A DNA stretch of 64,000 nucleotides from Oscillospiraceae bacterium (GCA_015067825.1 SVLQ01000005.1:1-64000); one strand, 5' to 3'. Numbered from the stretch's first letter, positions 49,404 through 60,875 are shown. The notes: generated by a model from the letters alone, not told the origin. Program-made: numbers and translations.

Positions 49404-51455
49404 ATGAGCTTGACGGAGTTTGTCAACGTATTTCAGGGGAACGGCGCGATCGATCTGCCCGAGCCGCAAGGTGTGGCGTCGACGTGGCATTTTATCAAGG
49501 CGCTGACCGGCAATACCCATCCGGGCGCGGCACGGCCGTTCGGCAAGCTGACGGCTTGCTGCTATTCTGCCGGCTATTCCTCCGGCTACGGCACGCATCG
49601 GATCAACTGCGGCGGACCGATCCGACCGCTTTATGACGAAAAAAAGTTTGTTGGCGTGTCGCATCTGCACCAAAGCGGCATCGGCGCGCTGGGCTTTTAC
49701 TATAACTACGCCCTGACGATTCCGTTCCTCGGTGAGCTGACCGCTGAAAATGCCGTCCGCGCGATCACCTCCGAAGCCGGCGAACCGGGGTACTACACGG
49801 TGACGGCGGAGGACGGGATCACGGCCGAACTGACGGTGAGCGAGCGGTGTGCGCGCCATCGCTATCGATTCCCGCGCGAGGGCGGCAAAATCGCAGTGGA
49901 TTTTACCAACGACGGCCTTTATGACGGGGAAGACGTGAATGCCCGGCCAAGGAGTTGGCGCGTGCGGCGCGTTTCGGACGATGCTGCGGAGGCGGAAGTT
50001 TTGCTGCAGGGCGTGAGGCTTTCCTTTTTCGTCTCCTGCAAGGGTGCGGAGGCGTGCTCGATATGGAAGGATAGAGTCGGCGCGGTTGCCGGAGACGAAA
50101 CCGAAGGTACAGCGGAACGCGGCGGCTGCCTGTTTACGCTGGCTGGGGCAGATGCGGAGATGACCGTTTCGGTTTCGCTGCGGTCGGCTGCCCGTGCAAG
50201 GATGCTGGCCGACGAGGAGACGCAGCCGTTTGACGAAGTACGGGCGGCGGCAAAGGAAGCTTGGGAGGCCGCACTTTCCAAAATCGAGATCGAAACCGAC
50301 GATGCGCGTGAAAAAGAGATCTTTTATTCCAATTTCTACCATACGCTGATCAAACCGTGCGACTGGAGCGGCGAAAGCTGGCTCTACGAAGCCGACGCTT
50401 TCATGCTCGATTTCTGCACGCTTTGGGATATCTACAAAACGCAGTTGCCGCTGGTCTTTTCGCTGTACGGCGAAGTCGGCGAAAAAATCGTCGCCACGTT
50501 TGAAAATCTCAGCCGTGCGCTGGGGATTCTGCCGCACACCTTCGTGCTCTGCGACCGCTTCCGCATCGAATCGAAGCAGGCGCAGATGTTGGGCGTGTAC
50601 CTGCTCTACGATGCGTTTGTCCGCGGGATCGGTGATGCGAAGGAGATCCTTGCGGCGATCCGTCGGGATCTGACGCGCGAGGAGTATGCGCCGTATTTTG
50701 CCGAGGGAAAATGCGAAAAAACCACGCATACCTTGGATATCGGCGAGGGCTGCTGCATGATCGCCGATATCGCGCGGGCCTGCGGCGATACCGCCTTGGC
50801 TGCGGAGATGGATGCTGCGGCCGAGAATGTCTGGTCGGCCTTTGACCCAGCGACCGGGCTTTTACGCGAGGACGCCGACTACTACGAAGGCAACCGCTGG
50901 AACTATTCGTTCCGCCTGATGCGCGATATGCCGCGGCGCATCGCGTTGTGCGGCTCTGAGAACGCGTTTGCAGCATACTGCGACCGCTTTTTCGGCTATA
51001 CGCACCCGGAGGACACGTCGGCGCGCTTCGAGGGCTTCAACAACGAGACCGATATGGAAACACCGTATGCCTACGCCTATGCCGGCCGCCACGACCACCT
51101 CTGCGAGGTGGTAACGGCGGGGACGGAGAGCATGTTCACGACCGGAGCGGGCGGGATTCCGGGCAACAACGATTCCGGCGGGCTGTCGGCCTGTTATCTG
51201 TGGAACGTGCTCGGCATCTTCCCGGTCAGCGGACAGGATCGGATGCTGATCGGTTCACCGCGATATGCGTGCGCAACGCTCCACTTAAACGGTGGCCGCG
51301 ACTTTCAGGTTCGCCGCAGTGGCGAGGGGATCTATGTGCGGGAAGCGCGGTTGGATGGGGAAGTCCTCGCCGATCTGGCGCTGTCGGCCTCACGGATGAT
51401 GCGCGGCGGGATATTGGAAGTGACGATGAGCACAGAACCGTGCGTGGAACAATAA
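49404..51455 (+). CDS. GH92-like glycoside hydrolase, no obvious signal peptide
   Basis: FVNVFQGNG..THPGAARPFGKL; GFNNETDMETPYAYAYAGRHD; GIPGNNDSGGLSACYLWNVLGIFPVSGQD. Confidence 0.78.
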   Translation: MSLTEFVNVFQGNGAIDLPEPQGVASTWHFIKALTGNTHPGAARPFGKLTACCYSAGYSSGYGTHRINCGGPIRPLYDEKKFVGVSHLHQSGIGALGFYYNYALTIPFLGELTAENAVRAITSEAGEPGYYTVTAEDGITAELTVSERCARHRYRFPREGGKIAVDFTNDGLYDGEDVNARPRSWRVRRVSDDAAEAEVLLQGVRLSFFVSCKGAEACSIWKDRVGAVAGDETEGTAERGGCLFTLAGADAEMTVSVSLRSAARARMLADEETQPFDEVRAAAKEAWEAALSKIEIETDDAREKEIFYSNFYHTLIKPCDWSGESWLYEADAFMLDFCTLWDIYKTQLPLVFSLYGEVGEKIVATFENLSRALGILPHTFVLCDRFRIESKQAQMLGVYLLYDAFVRGIGDAKEILAAIRRDLTREEYAPYFAEGKCEKTTHTLDIGEGCCMIADIARACGDTALAAEMDAAAENVWSAFDPATGLLREDADYYEGNRWNYSFRLMRDMPRRIALCGSENAFAAYCDRFFGYTHPEDTSARFEGFNNETDMETPYAYAYAGRHDHLCEVVTAGTESMFTTGAGGIPGNNDSGGLSACYLWNVLGIFPVSGQDRMLIGSPRYACATLHLNGGRDFQVRRSGEGIYVREARLDGEVLADLALSASRMMRGGILEVTMSTEPCVEQ

Positions 51456-51497
51456 AAAACGACCGATTTCTCGCGGGGAAATCGGTCGTTTTTTAAC
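51456..51497 (+). terminator. intrinsic terminator
   Basis: AACGACCGATTTC..GAAATCGGTCGTTTTTT. Confidence 0.88.
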
Positions 51498-51576
51498 GAA
51501 AATACCGTTGCAAAAGAGCGCAAAGTGTATTATAATTAGAATGATATGGTATTTGCTTTGTTGGGAGGGCTGAAAC

Positions 51577-52359
51577 GTGAAGATCTACTTTTTCGGTACC
51601 TGCTCCGGCACCCAACCGGTTGCCGGAACGCACCATCTTTCGTTTGCGATCGAGACCGGCGGCGGTTACTACTGGTTCGATGCGGGCGAGACCTGTTCGT
51701 ACACGGCCCATCTGATGGGCGTTGATCTGCTGAAGATCCGCAAGATCTTCATCTCCCACCCGCACATGGATCACGTCGGCGGTTTGGGTAATCTCCTGTG
51801 GACGGTCCGCAAGCTGACCCAAGGGAAAAACGGACGTCAAAAAGACGGCGATATCCATATCCACATCCCCGACATGACAACGCTGGACGGCTTCATGCAG
51901 GTCCTCAAAAATACCGAAGGCAATTTTGAGATCGATTTTCAGATCCATGGCCACGAAGTGGTCGACGGATTGGTCGCCGACGACGGTATCCTGCGCGTGA
52001 CGGCGCAACATAACGGCCACTTGCCCCACGAAGACGGCACGCCGTGGCGCTCGTTTTCTTATCTGATCGAGGCTGAGGGCAAGCGCATCGTGTTTTCCGG
52101 CGATATCAAAGCGGTTTCTGACCTTGCGCCGCTGATGGAAAACGGCTGCGACGCGCTGATCATGGAGACAGGGCACCACAAGGTTGCCGATGCCTGTGCG
52201 GAGTTGGCGGCAACGGACTGGCCGATCAAGCGGCTGTGGTTTGCCCACAACGGCCCGGATATCTTAAAAGACGTTCCGGCGGCGGCCGAACGCGCTGCGC
52301 AAAGCGCGTTTGCGGGCGAAAAACACATCTGCTGGGACGGCGAGACCTTGGAACTGTGA
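51577..52359 (+). CDS. MBL-fold metallo-hydrolase (RNase Z-like fold)
   Basis: FISHPHMDHVGGLGNLL; FSGDIKAVSDL; WFAHNGPD. Confidence 0.82.
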   Translation: MKIYFFGTCSGTQPVAGTHHLSFAIETGGGYYWFDAGETCSYTAHLMGVDLLKIRKIFISHPHMDHVGGLGNLLWTVRKLTQGKNGRQKDGDIHIHIPDMTTLDGFMQVLKNTEGNFEIDFQIHGHEVVDGLVADDGILRVTAQHNGHLPHEDGTPWRSFSYLIEAEGKRIVFSGDIKAVSDLAPLMENGCDALIMETGHHKVADACAELAATDWPIKRLWFAHNGPDILKDVPAAAERAAQSAFAGEKHICWDGETLEL

Positions 52360-52372
52360 CAGGAGGATGGAT

Positions 52373-53068
52373 ATGCAGGGCAGAAAAATTTTTACGATGA
52401 GCTACGACGACGGCGTGATCTGGGACGAGCCGTTTCTCAAGATTCTGAACAAATACGGCATCAAAGCGACGTTTAATTTAAACAGCGGCCTCCTCGGCGA
52501 CCGCGTCGATCTGACGCAGATGGGCATCACCTTCAACCACGATAAGGTCGAACCGCAGGCGGTCAAGGCGCTGTATGCCGGACACGAAGTGGCGACGCAT
52601 TCGGCGACGCACCCGGTGCTGACAAAGCTGGACGACGAGGCGCTCGTGCGCCAGATCATGGACGACCGTGCCGCGCTGAGCGAGCTGGTCGGCTACGACG
52701 TCGACGGCCATGCATATCCTTGCGGTCCGTACGATGACCGCGTGGCCAAGGTGCTCCGCGAGCGCTGCGGCATCCGCTATGCCCGTACCGTTGATGCCCA
52801 CCGCACCTTTGCGGTCCCCGAAAACCCGATGACCTGGCATCCGACCTGCCACCACGGCGATGCGGCTCTTTTTGAACTTGCCGAGAAATTTTTGGCGGCG
52901 AAGCCTGCCGAGGGCGAAGATCTCCTCTTTTACGTTTGGGGACACACGTATGAATTCAATATCCACGACGATTGGGATCGCATCGAGCGGTTCTGCCAAA
53001 TGATCAGCGGCCACGCCGACGTGATCTACGCGACCAATCGGGAAACGATGGATTTGCTGGGAAAATAG
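52373..53068 (+). CDS. polysaccharide deacetylase family protein
   Basis: FTMSYDDGVIWDE; HEVATHSATHPVLTKL; YAYPCGPYDD-like metal/active-site motifs. Confidence 0.82.
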   Translation: MQGRKIFTMSYDDGVIWDEPFLKILNKYGIKATFNLNSGLLGDRVDLTQMGITFNHDKVEPQAVKALYAGHEVATHSATHPVLTKLDDEALVRQIMDDRAALSELVGYDVDGHAYPCGPYDDRVAKVLRERCGIRYARTVDAHRTFAVPENPMTWHPTCHHGDAALFELAEKFLAAKPAEGEDLLFYVWGHTYEFNIHDDWDRIERFCQMISGHADVIYATNRETMDLLGK

Positions 53069-53108
53069 AACGCTTACTGCGACGGATGGAAGGAAAGGAA
53101 CCTGCGAA

Positions 53109-54116
53109 ATGAGCAAATTGCAGATCCCGCAAGGGTATACGCCGAAGCTTGGTGCGTACGATACGCAGCGAGCGATCGGTATGATCAAGAGAATGTTTGA
53201 AGATCAGCTTTCGGCTGCGCTGAATTTAAAGCGCGTTTCCGCGCCGCTGTTTGTCGATCCGGCAACGGGCCTGAACGACGACCTCAATGGCGTTGAGCGC
53301 GCGGTTGCCTTCGATATCGCCGAGACCGGCGGCGTGGCTGCCGTCGTGCATTCGCTGGCGAAGTGGAAACGCATGGCGCTCGATAAGTACGGGTTTGCTG
53401 TGGGGCAGGGGCTGTATACTGATATGAATGCGATCCGCCGCGACGAAGAGATGGACAACATCCATTCGATCTACGTCGACCAGTGGGACTGGGAACGTGT
53501 GATTTCGGCAGAGGACCGCACATTGGACTTTTTAAAAGAGATCGTCAGGAAGATCGTCCGTGCCATCCTTTCTACGCACGACGCAGTTGCGGCAAAATAT
53601 CCGGCGCTGACAACGGATCTGACCCCGGAGGTTGCGTTTATCACGACGCAAGAGTTGGAAGATCTTTACCCCGATATGACGGGCAAGGAACGCGAAAACG
53701 CCTTCCTCAAGGAAAAGAAAACCGCCTTCATCATGCAGATCGGCGACAAGCTGCGTTCCGGCAAGCCGCACGATGGCCGTGCACCCGACTACGATGACTG
53801 GCGCTTAAACGGCGACCTGATGTTTTGGAACGAGACGCTGGGGATCGCTTTTGAGATCTCGTCGATGGGCATTCGCGTCGATCCGAAATCGCTCGACGAA
53901 CAGCTGACAAAAGCCGGTGCCGACGACAGAAGATCGCTGCCGTTCCACAAGATGCTGCTGGAAAACAAACTGCCGCTGACGATCGGCGGCGGTATCGGTC
54001 AGTCGCGCCTCTGCATGCTGATGCTGGAAAAAGCCCACGTGGGCGAGGTGCAGGTTTCGATCTGGGACGAAGAAACGCTGGATGGCTGCCGCGAAGCGGG
54101 CATCCCACTTCTTTGA
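53109..54116 (+). CDS. asnA: aspartate-ammonia ligase
   Basis: YDTQRAIGMIKRMFEDQLSAALNLKRVSAPLFVDPATGLNDDLNGVERAVAFD; GGGIGQSRLCMLMLEKAHVGEVQVSIW. Confidence 0.95.
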   Translation: MSKLQIPQGYTPKLGAYDTQRAIGMIKRMFEDQLSAALNLKRVSAPLFVDPATGLNDDLNGVERAVAFDIAETGGVAAVVHSLAKWKRMALDKYGFAVGQGLYTDMNAIRRDEEMDNIHSIYVDQWDWERVISAEDRTLDFLKEIVRKIVRAILSTHDAVAAKYPALTTDLTPEVAFITTQELEDLYPDMTGKERENAFLKEKKTAFIMQIGDKLRSGKPHDGRAPDYDDWRLNGDLMFWNETLGIAFEISSMGIRVDPKSLDEQLTKAGADDRRSLPFHKMLLENKLPLTIGGGIGQSRLCMLMLEKAHVGEVQVSIWDEETLDGCREAGIPLL

Positions 54117-54151
54117 TCGCACACTCCGGAAAAACGAAAGGATAAACGAGA

Positions 54152-56251
54152 ATGGCCAACATTCATGAAATTTTTGGAAGCAACGTTTTCAATGAGCCTG
54201 TGATGAAAGCGCGGCTTCCGCGCGATACCTATAAAGCCCTCAAGAGCACGATCGCCAAGGGCAAAGCGCTCGATCCCGAGATCGCCAACATCGTTGCCAA
54301 TGCCATGAAGGAATGGGCGCTGGAAAAGGGCGCGACGCACTTCACACATTGGTTCCAGCCGCTGACCGGTGTTACCGCCGAAAAACACGACAGCTTCGTC
54401 GCGCCCGATTCGGAAGGGCGCGTGATCATGGAGTTCTCGGGCAAGGCGCTCGTTCAGGGCGAACCCGATGCCTCCAGCTTCCCCTCCGGCGGTCTGCGCG
54501 CTGTGTTTGAAGCGCGCGGCTATACCGCTTGGGACCCGACCAGCTACGCGTTCATCAAAGACGGCACGCTCTGCATCCCTACGGCGTTCTGCTCGTATTC
54601 CGGCGAGGCGCTCGACCAGAAAACGCCGCTGCTGCGTTCGATGGAAGCGATCGAAAAACAGGCGATGCGCCTGCTCTCGCTGTTTCCGGGCAACACGGCC
54701 AAGCGCGTGATCACGACGGTTGGCGCAGAGCAGGAGTACTTCCTGATCGACAAAGCCGTCTATGAAAAGCGCCCTGACCTGATGTACTGCGGCCGATCGC
54801 TCTTCGGTGCACGCCCGCCCAAGGGTCAGGAACTCGACGACCACTACTTCGGTGCGATCAAGCCGCGCGTTGCCGCTTTTATGCGCGAACTCGACGAAGA
54901 GCTTTGGAAGCTCGGTGTGCTCGCCAAGACCGAACACAATGAAGTCGCTCCGGCGCAGCACGAGCTGGCGCCGATCTATACGACGACGAATATCTCCGCC
55001 GACCACAACCAGCTGACGATGGAATGCATGAAGCGCATCGCCGATCGCCATGGGCTCGTGTGTCTGCTGCACGAAAAGCCGTTTGCCGGCGTCAACGGCA
55101 GCGGTAAGCACAACAACTGGGCGCTCTCGACCGACGAAGGTCGCAACCTGCTCGACCCGGGCAAAAATCCGTCGCAGAATCTGCACTTCCTGCTGTTCCT
55201 GACGGCTGTGATCAAAGCGGTCGACCTGCACCAGGATCTGCTGCGCATCTCTGTTGCCACCGCCGGCAACGACCACCGCCTGGGCGCCAATGAAGCGCCG
55301 CCGGCGATCGTTTCGATGTTTTTGGGCGATGAGCTCACGGAGATCCTGGAATCGATCCGCACGGGCGAGGCCTACACCGAACGCAAGGGCGATACCCTGA
55401 AGATCGGCGCGAAAGTGCTGCCGAACTTTATGCGCGATACGACCGACCGTAACCGCACGTCCCCGATGGCCTTCACCGGCAACAAGTTTGAATTCCGCAT
55501 GGTCGGCTCGGCGGCGTCGATCTCGTCGCCCAACGTCGTTCTGAACACGGCCGTCGCCGATGTGCTCGCCGAATTTGCCGCAGAGCTCAAAGACGTTCCG
55601 GAGGCCGATTTTGAACGCGCGGTGCGCAAACTGATCGCCAAAACGATCGATGTCCACGGCCGCATCATTTTCAACGGCAACAACTATTCGGAAGAATGGG
55701 TCGAGGAAGCCGAACGCAGAGGTCTTCTGAACCTGAAGAGCACGGTCGATGCGCTGCCGTATCTCGTCAGCGAAAAGAACGTTGCGCTCTTTGAGCGCCA
55801 CGGCGTACTCCGTGCGAGCGAATTGGTCGCGCGCCACGAGATCTACCTCGAAAACTACTGCAAAACCGTCCATATCGAAGCGCTGACGATGATCGACATG
55901 GTCAAACGCAAGATCCTGCCGACGGCGATTTCGTACCAGGGCAAGCTCGCCGACGTCATCGTCAAGAAAAATGCCTGCGGCATTGCGTTACCCATCTCCG
56001 TGGAAGAGACGCAGCTGAAAAAGCTGGCCGGTCTGACCGAGGCGATGTACGCAAAGCTCGCCGAGCTGGAAGTGACCGCTGCCAACACCAACTGCGGCTG
56101 CGACATCGAGGCGACCGCCCGTACGACCCGCGATGGCATCTGCCGCGAAATGGCCGAGCTCCGCGAGATCGTCGATGCGATCGAAATGCTCGTTTCCGGC
56201 GAGGATTGGCCGTATCCGACCTACGCAGAAATTCTTTACAGCGTTCGCTAA
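54152..56251 (+). CDS. glnN: type III glutamine synthetase
   Basis: ~700 aa; [53 protein letters not shown]. Confidence 0.92.
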   Translation: MANIHEIFGSNVFNEPVMKARLPRDTYKALKSTIAKGKALDPEIANIVANAMKEWALEKGATHFTHWFQPLTGVTAEKHDSFVAPDSEGRVIMEFSGKALVQGEPDASSFPSGGLRAVFEARGYTAWDPTSYAFIKDGTLCIPTAFCSYSGEALDQKTPLLRSMEAIEKQAMRLLSLFPGNTAKRVITTVGAEQEYFLIDKAVYEKRPDLMYCGRSLFGARPPKGQELDDHYFGAIKPRVAAFMRELDEELWKLGVLAKTEHNEVAPAQHELAPIYTTTNISADHNQLTMECMKRIADRHGLVCLLHEKPFAGVNGSGKHNNWALSTDEGRNLLDPGKNPSQNLHFLLFLTAVIKAVDLHQDLLRISVATAGNDHRLGANEAPPAIVSMFLGDELTEILESIRTGEAYTERKGDTLKIGAKVLPNFMRDTTDRNRTSPMAFTGNKFEFRMVGSAASISSPNVVLNTAVADVLAEFAAELKDVPEADFERAVRKLIAKTIDVHGRIIFNGNNYSEEWVEEAERRGLLNLKSTVDALPYLVSEKNVALFERHGVLRASELVARHEIYLENYCKTVHIEALTMIDMVKRKILPTAISYQGKLADVIVKKNACGIALPISVEETQLKKLAGLTEAMYAKLAELEVTAANTNCGCDIEATARTTRDGICREMAELREIVDAIEMLVSGEDWPYPTYAEILYSVR

Positions 56252-56255
56252 ATCA

Positions 56256-56298
56256 AAAAGCGTTCGGCCGATCATTGTCGGCCGAACGCTTTTTTGCA
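56256..56298 (+). terminator. intrinsic terminator
   Basis: AAAAGCGTTCGGCCGA TCATTG TCGGCCGAACGCTTTTTT. Confidence 0.9.
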
Positions 56299-56390
56299 TA
56301 GAATGCTGCAGGAATCTTTAAAAATATATTGTGCTGTGGGCGGATTTTGTGGTATAATGTAAAGGTGAACTGTTGCCGGAGGTGAACGGG

Positions 56391-57515
56391 TTGGAAGATA
56401 AGTCTCTGTATAAATTATTGCGTCCGCTGATTTTGCTGTGCTATGCCGTGTTGGCGATTTTGGCGGTGAAATACCTGATGAGCCATGTGCTCAGCTGGTT
56501 TATGCCGTTTATCATTGCGTTTTTTGTTTCGCGCCTAGCTTTGCCGCTTGCGCGCGGGATGAAGAAAAAACTCCGCTTCCCGCACGGTGTGGCCTGCGTG
56601 ACGGGGACGATTTTGGTGATGCTGGCTGCTATTGTCGTCGTCGGGCTGCTTGGGTTCTTCATCGCACTGCGCTTGATTCCGTTTTTCAAGGATCTACCCA
56701 ATACGTACGCGAATGCGATGGCCGAAGTTTCAGTGCTCGGGGATCGGTTGTCGGCCGCGCTTGGCGGTCTGCCGCAGTCGGTTGTCGATGGCATCAACAA
56801 CGCGATCACCAATCTGCCTGAAAAAATTGACCTGTACGCGCTTCTCGGCCAGCCGCTTCTGAATGTGGCCAGCAGCGTGCCCAATGCGATTTTGGCGACG
56901 GTGGCAACGGTGGTCGGTTCATTCCTGCTGACGATCTACGACGATGCCGTTGGAAAGTTCCTGCGCTCGTTTATGCCGGGGCCGTGGCACGAAAAGGTTG
57001 CGCGCACCTACCATCACCTGATCACGTCGCTCGGCAACTGGCTGAAGGCGCAGTGCATCATGTGCAGCATCTGTTTGGTCGAATTGTTCGTCGGCTTCTG
57101 GATCATGGGGTTTGCCAGTCCGTTTTTGCTGGCGGTGATCATCGCGTGGATCGACTTCCTGCCGGTGCTGGGCGCAGGTACGGTGTTGATTCCGTGGGCG
57201 CTGATTTCGCTCATTTTGGGGAACTTCAAGCTGGGGATCTCGCTGGCGGTGCTGTACGCGGTGATTCTGGTCGTACGCAATCTGGTCGAACCGCACGTAG
57301 TGGCGCATCAGATCGGCCTGCACCCGCTGGTGACGCTGATGGGCATCTGCGTCGGGTTCCGCATGTTTGGCTTTATGGGCATGTTCATCGTGCCGCTGAT
57401 TCTGCTGTGCGTTGTCAAGCTCAACGAATGGGGTTATATCCATCTGTGGCAGGTGGAAACGCCGCCCTCGCCGGAAAACGAGATTTTGTCGATCGAATCG
57501 GCGGAAAAAGAATAA
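56391..57515 (+). CDS. AI-2E family / YtvI-like integral membrane protein
   Basis: Multi-TM; WIDFLPVLGAGTVLIPWALISLILGN..VEPHVVAHQIGLHPLVTLMGICVGFRMFGFMG. TTG start after GGAGGTG. Confidence 0.78.
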   Translation: MEDKSLYKLLRPLILLCYAVLAILAVKYLMSHVLSWFMPFIIAFFVSRLALPLARGMKKKLRFPHGVACVTGTILVMLAAIVVVGLLGFFIALRLIPFFKDLPNTYANAMAEVSVLGDRLSAALGGLPQSVVDGINNAITNLPEKIDLYALLGQPLLNVASSVPNAILATVATVVGSFLLTIYDDAVGKFLRSFMPGPWHEKVARTYHHLITSLGNWLKAQCIMCSICLVELFVGFWIMGFASPFLLAVIIAWIDFLPVLGAGTVLIPWALISLILGNFKLGISLAVLYAVILVVRNLVEPHVVAHQIGLHPLVTLMGICVGFRMFGFMGMFIVPLILLCVVKLNEWGYIHLWQVETPPSPENEILSIESAEKE

Positions 57516-57556
57516 AAAATCGTCCGCAGGCGAAAAGCCTGCGGACGATTTCTTGT
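57516..57556. terminator. bidirectional intrinsic terminator between convergent genes
   Basis: AATCGTCCGCAGGC GAAAA GCCTGCGGACGATT. Confidence 0.88.
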
Positions 57557-57567
57557 TTTTTGAGGAA

Positions 57568-58854
57568 TCAGACAACTTTGGCAAACGGCGTACCGTCCTT
57601 GGGGACAACGCGGATGTCGGCGCCGATCTTTTGCAGCTTGCCGACAATGTCCTCGTAACCGCGTTCGATGTGGGTAATGCCATCGATCTCGGTTTTGCCG
57701 CGGGCAGCCATTGCAGAGATCACGAGCGCCACACCTGCGCGCAGGTCACACGCGCAAACCGGTGCACCGGTGAATTCGCTGATCGGTGAGACGATCGCGG
57801 TGCGGCCGTCGACCTTGATTTTCGCGCCCATGCGCGCGAGCTCGTCGACATAGCGGAAGCGGCCGTCGTAGATGCCGTCGGTGACTACGCTGGTACCGCC
57901 GGCGAGGCACAAAACCGCAACAGCCTGCGGCTGCATGTCGGTGGGGAATCCGGGATAGGGGATCGCGCGGATGTTGGTCGGCGAGAGCGGGCCCTTGCGC
58001 GAAACGCGCAGGTAATCGTCGCCTTCAAAAATCGTCACGCCCATTTCCTCAAATTTGGCAGTGATGCATTCGAGGTGCTTGGGGATGATATTGTTGATGA
58101 TAATTTCACCGCCAGTGGCAGCCACTGCGGCGATAAAGGTGCCGGCTTCGATCTGGTCGGGGATGATCGAATAGGTGCCGCCGTGGAGATGCGAAACGCC
58201 GCGGACTTTGATCACATCGGTGCCGGCACCGCGAATGGTCGCGCCCATGGAGTTCAAGAAGTTGGCGACGTCGACGACGTGCGGCTCTTTGGCGCAGTTT
58301 TCGATCACGGTCGTGCCCGGTGCACGGACAGCGGCGAGCATCATGTTGATCGTCGCGCCGACGGAGCTTTCGTCGAAGTAAATGTTGCCGCTTTGAATGC
58401 CGTGATCGGTTTCGGCGCAGAGAATACCGTTTTCCACGCGCACATTCGCGCCGAGCGCCTCAAAGCCTTTGATGTGGCGGTCGATCGGACGGCCGCCGAA
58501 ATCGCATCCGCCCGGCAGACCCGCGCGCGCCCAACCGTAGCGACCGAGCATAGCACCGACGAGGTAGTAAGAAGCGCGCATCCGGCGCATCAGGTCGTAC
58601 GGCGGTTCTTCGCAGCGGAGATCAGAGGTGTCGATTTCCAAAGTGGAGGCGTTCAGGTAGGACACGCGCGCGCCGATCGACTGCAGAATATCGCACCAAA
58701 GACGAACGTCGCTGATCTGCGGGACGTTTTCGATGCGGCAAATGCCTTCGACAAGGATCGTCGCCGGGATAATGCCCACGGCGGCGTTCTTCATACCTGC
58801 AATATTCACTGTGCCATAAAGCGGCTTTCCGCCGTTTATAACATATTTATTCAA
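57568..58854 (-). CDS. murA: UDP-N-acetylglucosamine 1-carboxyvinyltransferase
   Basis: NKYVINGGKPLYGTVNIAGMKNAAVGIIPATIL; LPGGCDFGGRPIDRHIKGFEALGA; catalytic-loop region. TTG start after AGAGGG. Confidence 0.92.
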   Translation of the reverse strand: MNKYVINGGKPLYGTVNIAGMKNAAVGIIPATILVEGICRIENVPQISDVRLWCDILQSIGARVSYLNASTLEIDTSDLRCEEPPYDLMRRMRASYYLVGAMLGRYGWARAGLPGGCDFGGRPIDRHIKGFEALGANVRVENGILCAETDHGIQSGNIYFDESSVGATINMMLAAVRAPGTTVIENCAKEPHVVDVANFLNSMGATIRGAGTDVIKVRGVSHLHGGTYSIIPDQIEAGTFIAAVAATGGEIIINNIIPKHLECITAKFEEMGVTIFEGDDYLRVSRKGPLSPTNIRAIPYPGFPTDMQPQAVAVLCLAGGTSVVTDGIYDGRFRYVDELARMGAKIKVDGRTAIVSPISEFTGAPVCACDLRAGVALVISAMAARGKTEIDGITHIERGYEDIVGKLQKIGADIRVVPKDGTPFAKVV

Positions 58855-59128
58855 ACGATAACCCTCTTTCACGGGGATGCCCCCGACAGATCGGATCAAG
58901 GGGAACAAGCCTTGTTTTGGAGGCGGTCGTGCGGCGAAAATGGACGCAATAAGACCGCATAAAACACTCTGTTAAATTATAACACGCTTTCCGACTCTTG
59001 TCAACTGTCGGGAGAAGAGAAGACGGCGAAAACATGCACGAAAAGGAAAAGATAGAGGCGGAAAAACGAGGATTTTTGGAAAATATGCACTTCCCCTGTT
59101 GATACAGTATGCGCAGATGCGGAGAGGT

Positions 59129-60490
59129 CTATTCTTCGGAGCGTGTGAGAACGCGGATCCAACGGTAACGGTTGACTTTGACGACGGCAACCGCGCATTT
59201 CAAGATCTGGTCGGACTTCAGACAGGCGAAGGTGACGACACTCGGCAGCTTCAGCACGAAAGCGGAAACGGCCGAAACGGGCAGAACGATGCACCACATG
59301 AAGATGATATCGTTGAAAAGCACGAATTTCGTCTCGCCGCCGCCGGAGACGATGCCGGTCAAAACAGGCATCTGGTAGGAGGTGCCGATGACGGTCACGC
59401 AGAGAACGAGGATGAAATCATGTGCAAGCGCGGCGCTTTCAGCGGTGACCTTGTAAAGATCGACGATGAACTGCTTGGCCCCCAAAAGTGCGGCGCTGGT
59501 CAGAACGCCGACGATCAGAAAGATCACCTGCAGCGTTTTGGCGTAGGCCTTGACATCGTCGATGCGTCCTTCGCCGACCGTTTTGCCGATCACAACGCCG
59601 GAAGCGGTGGCGATCCCGTAGGAGACGACGGTGATAACCTGAAAGATCGTGGTGGCAATGCTGGAGGCCGAGATCGCAGCTTCGCCCAAACGGCCGATGA
59701 TCGCCGTTTGGATCGACATGGCAATGCCCCACGAGGTGCTCGAAAGCACGAGCGGCATGCCGGAACGGAGGAAATCGCGTGCGTAGGAGGCCGAGAGGCC
59801 GAGGAGATGGCGCAGGCGCAGACGGAGCTTGCGGTCTACAAGGCCGACGTAAACTAAGATCACGGCGAATTCGACGATGCGGCTGATGAGCGTGGCGATG
59901 GCAGCACCCTCAACGCCGAGTTCCGGTAACCCGAAGTGGCCGTAGATCAGACAATAGTTCAAAGAGATATTGACAACCAAAGAGAGCAGCGAAACGTAGA
60001 ACCCGATGCGGACGGTCTCCACGCTGCGCAAGGTGCCCAAAAGGATCGTAGTCACGCTGAAAATGCAGTAGGAGAAGCAAATGATGCGCAGGTATTTCGC
60101 GCCTTCGGCGATGGCGGAAGCTTCGTTGGTCAAAAGTGAAAGCGTCTGCGAGGGGAAGAAGAAGGCAACGAGGGTGAGGAGAACGGAGAAAGCGATCCCC
60201 AGCCAAAATCCGACGGCAAAGATCTTGCGGATCGGTTCGATATCGCGTTTGCCCCAGTACTGCGCAGCGATGACGACAATGCCGTTGGCGACGCCGCCGG
60301 CAAACATCTGCAGCAAAAACTGGATCTGGTTGACGAGGGCAACGCCGTTTAGGGCGGCCTGACTGTAGCCGCCGATCATCACGTTGTCGGCAAGGTTGAC
60401 GCCGAAGGTGATGAGGTTCTGCAGCGCGATCACCGCAGTCAGCGAGGCGAGCGAGGCATAAAATTTCCGGTCTTTGACGAACAAACGCAT
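59129..60490 (-). CDS. MATE family efflux transporter
   Basis: ~12 TM; ALQNLITFGVNLADNVMIGGYSQAALNGVALVNQ; two-fold repeat architecture. Confidence 0.88.
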   Translation of the reverse strand: MRLFVKDRKFYASLASLTAVIALQNLITFGVNLADNVMIGGYSQAALNGVALVNQIQFLLQMFAGGVANGIVVIAAQYWGKRDIEPIRKIFAVGFWLGIAFSVLLTLVAFFFPSQTLSLLTNEASAIAEGAKYLRIICFSYCIFSVTTILLGTLRSVETVRIGFYVSLLSLVVNISLNYCLIYGHFGLPELGVEGAAIATLISRIVEFAVILVYVGLVDRKLRLRLRHLLGLSASYARDFLRSGMPLVLSSTSWGIAMSIQTAIIGRLGEAAISASSIATTIFQVITVVSYGIATASGVVIGKTVGEGRIDDVKAYAKTLQVIFLIVGVLTSAALLGAKQFIVDLYKVTAESAALAHDFILVLCVTVIGTSYQMPVLTGIVSGGGETKFVLFNDIIFMWCIVLPVSAVSAFVLKLPSVVTFACLKSDQILKCAVAVVKVNRYRWIRVLTRSEE

Positions 60491-60663
60491 GGTTATCCTT
60501 CTCCGTTGGTGTGATCTTTCGCGCGGCTGCCAAAAAGCGGAAGCCGCAGTCCGTGACGGTAAAAGAGTTTACCACAGAATGGACAAATAGTCAAGAGCAG
60601 ACGGAAAAATCACGGTATGGAGTGGGAAAATATTGTTTTTTGAATCGTTTTCCGCACACTTGA

Positions 60664-60692
60664 TTTCGCTTGCCGCATATGATATAATTAAG
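60664..60692 (+). promoter_or_regulatory. candidate promoter upstream of mazF
   Basis: TTGATT-like box, about 17-nt spacer, TATAAT. Confidence 0.5.
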
Positions 60693-60875
60693 ATGCATCT
60701 TTGCAGTGTCTCCACATCTGCCCGTCTGCATAGAATGACAGGGGGAGAAAACCGCCGATGGCTCGCAGCCGCACAAAAAACTGTGCGGACAGGTTTAAAA
60801 TACTGCGGACCAAGGAACAATAGAGACGAGTGCTGTGTTACATAATACGGTACCGAATCTATTTGTCGGTGGAGT

